From the NCBI RefSeq assembly GCF_000761545.1, contig NZ_JPMY01000002.1, positions 62,001-126,000 of the forward strand: a DNA stretch of 64,000 nt. The letters are read 5' to 3'. Shown piece after piece: positions 59,580-64,000 of the stretch. The position numbers were made by a program, and so were the translations under genes. A model generated the notes under the pieces. It saw only the letters and a list, made by a program, of their open reading frames with translations. It was not told the origin of the DNA and did no database searches. This stretch comes from Pseudomonas sp. ML96. Its GTDB lineage: Bacteria; Pseudomonadota; Gammaproteobacteria; Pseudomonadales; Pseudomonadaceae. Numbering within the stretch: position 1 is the stretch's first letter; every line of letters begins with the position of its first letter.

Positions 59580-62216
59580 TCAGCCGGTATTGCGCAAACC
59601 CGCCGCGATGCCCGCCACACTGACCAGTAAAGCCTGTTCGAGAGGGCTGTCCACCGGGTTCTCGCGTAGCCTCGAACGGGCCAGCAGCTCGGCCTGCAGC
59701 AGGTGTAGCGGGTCCAGATAGATGTTGCGCACGGTGATCGCCTCACGGGTCTCCGGACTGTGGGTGAGCAACTCGGACTGATGAGTCAGGGCGAGCACCA
59801 GATCGCGACACTGCGACAATAGGTCGCGCAACTGCGCACCCAGTGGTCGCAACTCGTCCGCAACCAGGCGCTCGTCATACAGCGTGGCGATGGCCAGGTC
59901 GGCCTTGGCCAGCACCATCTCCAGCATGTCGATGCGTGTACGGAAGAACGGCCAGCGCTCGCGCATGTCCTCCAGCAGGCCCTTGCCGCCGCCCTGCAGG
60001 GCCTGTTCCAGGGCGCGCTCCCAACCCAGCCAGGCCGGCAGCATCAGGCGCGTCTGGGTCCAGGCGAAGATCCACGGAATCGCCCGCAGGCTCTCCACCC
60101 CACCGGCGCGGCGCTTGGCCGGACGACTGCCCAGCGGCAGGCGGCCGAGCTCCTGCTCCGGGGTGGCCTGGCGGAAGTACTCGACGAACTGCGGATGCTC
60201 GCGCACTACCGCGCGGTAGGCGGCTACACCGTCGGCGGCCAGGCGATCCATGGCCGCACGCCAGGCCGGCTCGGGCGTTGGCGGCGGCTGCAGAGTCGCC
60301 TCCAGCACAGCGGCCAGGTAGAGGTTGAGGTTCTGCTCGGCCAGCGCCGGCAGGCCGAACTTGAAGCGGATCATCTCGCCCTGCTCGGTGGTGCGGAAGC
60401 GCCCGTTTACCGAGCCCGGCGGTTGCGACAGGATCGCCGCATGGGCCGGGCCACCGCCGCGGCCAACGGTGCCACCGCGGCCATGGAACAGGAGCAACTC
60501 CACCTCATGGCGACGGCAGATCTCCACCAGCGCCTCCTGCGCACGGTACTGGGCCCAGGCGGCCGCCGTGGTGCCGGCGTCCTTGGCCGAATCGGAGTAG
60601 CCGATCATCACCTCTTGTGGGCCGTGCAACCGCGCACGGTAGCCATGCAGGCCGAGCAGACGGTCGATGGCCGGGCCGGCGTGGTCCAGGTCGGCCAGCG
60701 TCTCGAACAGCGGTGCAACCCGCATCGGCCGTTGCAGGCCTGCTTCTTTAAGCAGCAGTTGCACCGCCAGCACATCCGAAGGTGCACCGGCCATGGAGAT
60801 GACATAGGTGCCTAGCGAGGCAGCCGGGGCGGCGGCGATCACCCGGCAGGTTGCCAGCACTTCGGCCGTCTCCGCCGAGGTACGGTGCTGCGTCGGCAGC
60901 AGCGGGCGGCGGTTGTCCAGCTCGCGCAGGAGGAATTCGATGCGCTGTTCCTCGTCCCACTCGGCGTAGTTGCCCAACCCCAGGTAGTCGGTGATCTCGG
61001 CCATGGCCGCGGCATGGCGAGCGGCGTCCTGGCGGATATCCAGGCGCACCAGGAACAGGCCGAAGCAGGCGGCGCGGCGCAGGCAGTCGAGCAGCTCGCC
61101 CTCGGCGATCACGCCCATGCCGCAGGCGTGCAATGACTGGTAACAGAGTTCCAGCGGCTCGAGCAGCTCGCGGTTGTCGTGCAGCACCTCGGGGCCGGGC
61201 GCAATGTCGTGCTCGAGGGCACTTTCGGCCCAGGCGCGGGTGGCGCGCAGACGCTCGCGCAGCTGCTTGAGCAGCGCACGGTAGGGCTCGGGGTGCACGC
61301 CGACGCGCAGGCGCAGTTCGTCGCTGGCCTGCTGCATGGACAGCTCGGCAGCCAGCTGGTCGACATCGCGCAGATAAAGGTCGGCCGCCATCCAGCGCGC
61401 CAGCAGTAGCACCTTGCGGCTGACTTCGGCGGTGACATTGGGGTTGCCGTCGCGGTCGCCGCCCATCCACGAGGCGAAGCGCACGGGTGCTGCGCCCAGC
61501 GGCAGGCGCAGGCCACAGGCGTCCTGCAGGGCGCGGTCGGCCTTGCGCAGGAAGCTCGGCAGGGCCTGCCACAACGAATGTTCGATCACTGCGAAGCCCC
61601 ACTTGGCCTCGTCCACCGGACTCGGGCGCTGGCGGCGAATCTCCTCGGTATGCCAGGCCTCGGCGATCAGCCGGCGCAGCTGACCGGTGGCCCGTTCGCG
61701 CTCAGCAGGTAACAGGTCGGTGTGATCCAGCGCGGCCAGCTGCGCGGCGATGGCGTCGTATTTCTGGATCAGCGTGCGCCGCGCCACCTCGGTGGGGTGG
61801 GCGGTGAGCACCAATTCGATGTCGAGGCGGCCGAGCTGGCGGGCCAGCTGCTCCGGCTTGTGCCCATCCTGGGTCAGGCGCTGCAGCAGTTCGGCCAGCA
61901 CGCGGTCGTCGAAGGGTTCGGCCTCGCCCGGCAGACGACGACGGATGCGGTGGTGCTGCTCGGCGATATTGGCCAGGTTGAGGAACTGGTTGAAGGCCCG
62001 CGCCACCGGCAGCAGCTCGTCGTCGCTGAGCCCGTCGAGGGTCTCGCGCAGCTGCTGCTCGCCGGCCTGGGAGCCTTTGCGCCCGGCCTTGGCGCCCTGG
62101 CGAATCAGCTCGACCTTGTCGAGAAACTCGTCGCCGAGCTGGTTGCGAATGGTCTCGCCGAGCAGTTCGCCGAGCAGGTGAACCTCTTCGCGCAGGCGCG
62201 CATCGATCTCCGCCAT
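59580..62216 (-). CDS. ppc: Phosphoenolpyruvate carboxylase
   Basis: Ppc makes oxaloacetate from PEP and bicarbonate, the main anaplerotic step. The ATG at 62216 ([15 protein letters not shown]) gives 878 residues, the pseudomonad length. Catalytic motifs are [13 protein letters not shown] (His, about residue 137) and [14 protein letters not shown] (about 570), with the C-terminal NTG end found in the family. The frame extends five codons upstream. It is transcribed toward adk; the gap between them (158 bases) holds no gene. Confidence 0.97.
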   Translation of the reverse strand: MAEIDARLREEVHLLGELLGETIRNQLGDEFLDKVELIRQGAKAGRKGSQAGEQQLRETLDGLSDDELLPVARAFNQFLNLANIAEQHHRIRRRLPGEAEPFDDRVLAELLQRLTQDGHKPEQLARQLGRLDIELVLTAHPTEVARRTLIQKYDAIAAQLAALDHTDLLPAERERATGQLRRLIAEAWHTEEIRRQRPSPVDEAKWGFAVIEHSLWQALPSFLRKADRALQDACGLRLPLGAAPVRFASWMGGDRDGNPNVTAEVSRKVLLLARWMAADLYLRDVDQLAAELSMQQASDELRLRVGVHPEPYRALLKQLRERLRATRAWAESALEHDIAPGPEVLHDNRELLEPLELCYQSLHACGMGVIAEGELLDCLRRAACFGLFLVRLDIRQDAARHAAAMAEITDYLGLGNYAEWDEEQRIEFLLRELDNRRPLLPTQHRTSAETAEVLATCRVIAAAPAASLGTYVISMAGAPSDVLAVQLLLKEAGLQRPMRVAPLFETLADLDHAGPAIDRLLGLHGYRARLHGPQEVMIGYSDSAKDAGTTAAAWAQYRAQEALVEICRRHEVELLLFHGRGGTVGRGGGPAHAAILSQPPGSVNGRFRTTEQGEMIRFKFGLPALAEQNLNLYLAAVLEATLQPPPTPEPAWRAAMDRLAADGVAAYRAVVREHPQFVEYFRQATPEQELGRLPLGSRPAKRRAGGVESLRAIPWIFAWTQTRLMLPAWLGWERALEQALQGGGKGLLEDMRERWPFFRTRIDMLEMVLAKADLAIATLYDERLVADELRPLGAQLRDLLSQCRDLVLALTHQSELLTHSPETREAITVRNIYLDPLHLLQAELLARSRLRENPVDSPLEQALLVSVAGIAAGLRNTG

Positions 62217-62395
62217 TACCCTTCTCTCCATCTCAGGCCGTCTCGGGATAGAACTTCAGATTGCACAGAGCGACTTACTCTTACAAGCACACGACGAGCG
62301 GACCCAACGCCGAAACCGGCGAGCTAGTCTCATTTCTACGGGTGTCACGAGCGCCCACGCCCAGGCAAACGTCCGCATGGGCAACAGAGGTGTCT

Positions 62396-62740
62396 ATGAA
62401 GATCAGAGAACTCGCCCGCCATTGGGAGCAGAACGCCAAGGGTCGCCTGACCCAGAGCCAGTACCACATCCATCTCGACCTGGAATCCGCGGCGCGCCTG
62501 GCGGCGCTCTCGGAGATGTACCCGAAGCGCAATGCCGAGGAGCTGCTCGGCGAACTGATAGGCTCTGCGCTGGAAGAGCTGGAGGCCAGCCTGCCCTACG
62601 TGAAAGGCAGCAAGGTGGTGGCCACCGACGAACAGGGTGACCCGCTGTACGAGGACATCGGCCCGACCCCGCGCTTCCTCGCCCTGTCGCGCAAATACCT
62701 GCAACAGCTCAGCGAGCGCCGCGACAACACCCAGCACTAG
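62396..62740 (+). CDS. Conserved hypothetical protein, 114 aa (PA3688-like)
   Basis: A small cytoplasmic protein starting MKIRELARHWEQNAKG with a mostly helical, charged middle (LGELIGSALEELEASLPYVKG) and a C-terminal LSRKYLQQLSERRDN. Residues 17-60 look like a short ribbon-helix-helix-type or pilin-regulator-like fold (TQSQYHIHLDLESAARLAALSEMY), which suggests but does not prove DNA binding. The ATG is at 62396; an upstream frame of 45 codons is not conserved. It is divergent from ppc, as in PAO1 as I recall. Confidence 0.82.
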   Translation: MKIRELARHWEQNAKGRLTQSQYHIHLDLESAARLAALSEMYPKRNAEELLGELIGSALEELEASLPYVKGSKVVATDEQGDPLYEDIGPTPRFLALSRKYLQQLSERRDNTQH

Positions 62741-62990
62741 CCTCGCTATCGCCATGGCCCCAGCACGGGGCCAGTGGCGCCCGCCCCTCGTCATTTCGCT
62801 CACGCCGCCTCGACTACTACGCCCGTCGTGTACGCCGGCTGCGTATCAGCACCCTCCGCGAAATACCTTGAACGTTCGTTTCCTGGCCGAAGTCCCAACT
62901 CTAGACCGGCATGACCCTGTGGCGAATTTCGCCCATCGGCGGACATCCGGCGGACAACTTGTTCAGATGGAATGCATGGAGCCCATAGCC
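62741..62990. other. Intergenic region before the DUF4398 lipoprotein gene
   Basis: Two hundred and fifty bases with no credible gene. A GAACGT-N17-TCCCA stretch (62870-62897) loosely resembles an AlgU/sigma-E promoter (GAACTT-N16/17-TCtga), which would suit an envelope-stress-controlled operon, but the -10 match is poor. Confidence 0.3.
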
Positions 62991-63371
62991 ATGAAGACGA
63001 GCCCAAGAACGCTGCTGCTCACCCTCGCCCTCGGTTCAGGCCTGATATTGACCGGCTGCGCCGGCAATCCCCCGACCGAGCAACTCGCCTCCGCCAATGC
63101 GGTGATGAAGAGCGCCGAGGCCGCCGGCGGCCCGGAATTCGCCCCGGCCGACATGAAGTCCGCCCAGGACAAGATGAGCCAGGCCCAGCTGCTGATTCAG
63201 GACCAGGAATACGAACAGGCCCGCCGCCTGATCGAACAGGCCGAGGCCGATGCCCGCGTCGCCGAACGCCGTGCCCTGGCGAGCAAGGCCCAGCGCGGCG
63301 TGGAAGACGCCCAGCAGGGCGTACAGCAGATCCGCGAGGAAGGCTCGCGCACGCCGATCATCGTGCAGTGA
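62991..63371 (+). CDS. DUF4398 lipoprotein
   Basis: A 126-residue lipoprotein: signal peptide with lipobox LILTGCAGN (lipidated Cys at about residue 23), then a helical DUF4398 domain with SANAVMKSAEAAGG and Q/E/A-rich coiled-coil (QAQLLIQDQEYEQARRLIEQ). The ATG at 62991 has GGAG nine bases upstream; two ATGs upstream in the same frame are less good. It is 19 bases before the OmpA-like lipoprotein gene and very likely cotranscribed. Position matches PA3691. Confidence 0.88.
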   Translation: MKTSPRTLLLTLALGSGLILTGCAGNPPTEQLASANAVMKSAEAAGGPEFAPADMKSAQDKMSQAQLLIQDQEYEQARRLIEQAEADARVAERRALASKAQRGVEDAQQGVQQIREEGSRTPIIVQ

Positions 63372-63390
63372 CCATGGAGGAACGACACTC

Positions 63391-64000
63391 ATGAACCGCA
63401 TGACCAACCTGTTCACCCTCTCCGCCCTGGCCCTCGTCCTGGCCGGCTGCGCCCACGACCCGAACCCCAACCTGGAGCAGGCCCGCGCCGGCTACGCCGA
63501 ACTGCAGGCCAACCCGCAGGCACAGAGCCTGGCCCAGGTGGAGACCAAGGAAGCCGGCGACATGCTGACCCGCGCCAACCAGGCCTACGAGGCCGGCCAT
63601 GGCAGCGTGGAGGTCGATCATCTGTCCTACCTGGCCAACCGCCGCATCGACGTGGCTAAGGAAACCATCCTGCAGAAGAACGCCGAGGAGTCGATTAAGC
63701 AGGCTCCGGCGCAGCGCACCCAGGCGCAGCTCGATGCGCGCAACCAGCAGGTCGATACGCTGCTGCAGCACCTGCAGGCCCGCGAGACCGAGCGTGGCTC
63801 GGTGGTGACCCTGGGTGACGTGCTGTTCGAGGTGGATCGCGCCGAGCTGACAGCCTCGGGCATGCAGAACGTTCAGGAACTGGGCAACTACCTGCTGCAG
63901 AACCCGGATCGGCAGATCGTGGTGGAGGGCTTCACCGACAGCACCGGCACCCGCGACCACAACCTGCGCCTGTCCCAGGCCCGCGCCGACTCGGTGCGCA
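63391..64000 (+). CDS. lptF: OmpA-family lipoprotein LptF, partial
   Basis: The reading frame starts at ATG 63391 (gaggaacgac ribosome site) and is open to the window end, so the C-terminus is missing. It has a lipobox signal (LALVLAGCAHD), a helical DUF4398-like stretch (GDMLTRANQAYEAGHGSVE), and the start of an OmpA peptidoglycan-binding domain with TLGDVLFEVDRAELTASG and FTDSTGTRDHNLRLSQARADSVR. P. aeruginosa LptF (PA3692) has this layout and is AlgU-controlled; the preceding DUF4398 gene matches PA3691. Confidence 0.88.
   Translation, partial: MNRMTNLFTLSALALVLAGCAHDPNPNLEQARAGYAELQANPQAQSLAQVETKEAGDMLTRANQAYEAGHGSVEVDHLSYLANRRIDVAKETILQKNAEESIKQAPAQRTQAQLDARNQQVDTLLQHLQARETERGSVVTLGDVLFEVDRAELTASGMQNVQELGNYLLQNPDRQIVVEGFTDSTGTRDHNLRLSQARADSVR

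Noticed and set aside
62637..63371. Longer frame for the DUF4398 lipoprotein beginning inside the preceding gene
   Set aside because: The first 118 codons are not conserved and would bury the lipoprotein signal peptide, which must be N-terminal.

Overview
The window is a stretch of a gamma-proteobacterial chromosome, almost certainly Pseudomonas. It is GC-rich and densely coding. Gene content and order in the left part match, as I remember it, the P. aeruginosa PAO1 block PA3642 (rnhB) to PA3668 (csdE), and many products have the pseudomonad length to the residue (Dxr 396, CdsA 271, Adk 215, Ppc 878, MexL 212). I see no tRNA, rRNA, CRISPR array, insertion sequence or prophage gene.

Layout. 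Bases 117-14508, minus strand: a long envelope and translation run, transcribed as rpsB-tsf, pyrH-frr-uppS-cdsA-dxr-rseP, then bamA-skp-lpxD-fabZ-lpxA-lpxB-rnhB. It joins ribosomal protein S2, EF-Ts, UMP kinase, ribosome recycling, undecaprenyl phosphate and CDP-diacylglycerol synthesis, outer-membrane protein assembly and lipid A synthesis. Bases 14771-23012, plus strand: map, glnD, dapC, an ArsC/Spx-like protein, dapD, csdA-csdE. Bases 23080-31991: an orphan solute-binding protein, a DUF1456 protein, tcdA, a YqhD-like protein that has lost metal ligands, then ndvB, dapE, rlmA, a small conserved gene and a cold-shock gene (in PAO1, as I recall, the last five lie far away at PA1163-PA1159).

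Bases 32208-39501: a four-gene Gld-like ABC module (DUF4340, GldG-like, permease, ATPase) divergent from plsB. Bases 39553-48304: a P-type cation ATPase with an ANR/FNR-like box upstream, a DUF4197 protein, and a proC paralogue beside the long-form PutA. Bases 48545-53465: the mexJK efflux operon and its divergent TetR regulator mexL. Bases 53462-64000: rsmJ, an EF-hand-like protein, an extensin-like protein, a PEP mutase-family enzyme, a DUF72 protein, tsaB, adk, ppc, a small conserved gene, and two lipoprotein genes, the last (lptF-like, OmpA domain) cut by the window end.

The genes are mostly core metabolism. Linked themes are diaminopimelate/lysine synthesis (dapC, dapD, dapE), the t6A/ct6A tRNA modification (tsaB, tcdA with the csdA-csdE sulfur relay), envelope biogenesis, and proline turnover. 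The most unusual signals are a dispersed palindromic element, present just after the stop codons of rnhB and dapD in the same orientation relative to the gene, with three compensatory base-pair changes between the copies, and the YqhD-like protein lacking two of four metal ligands.
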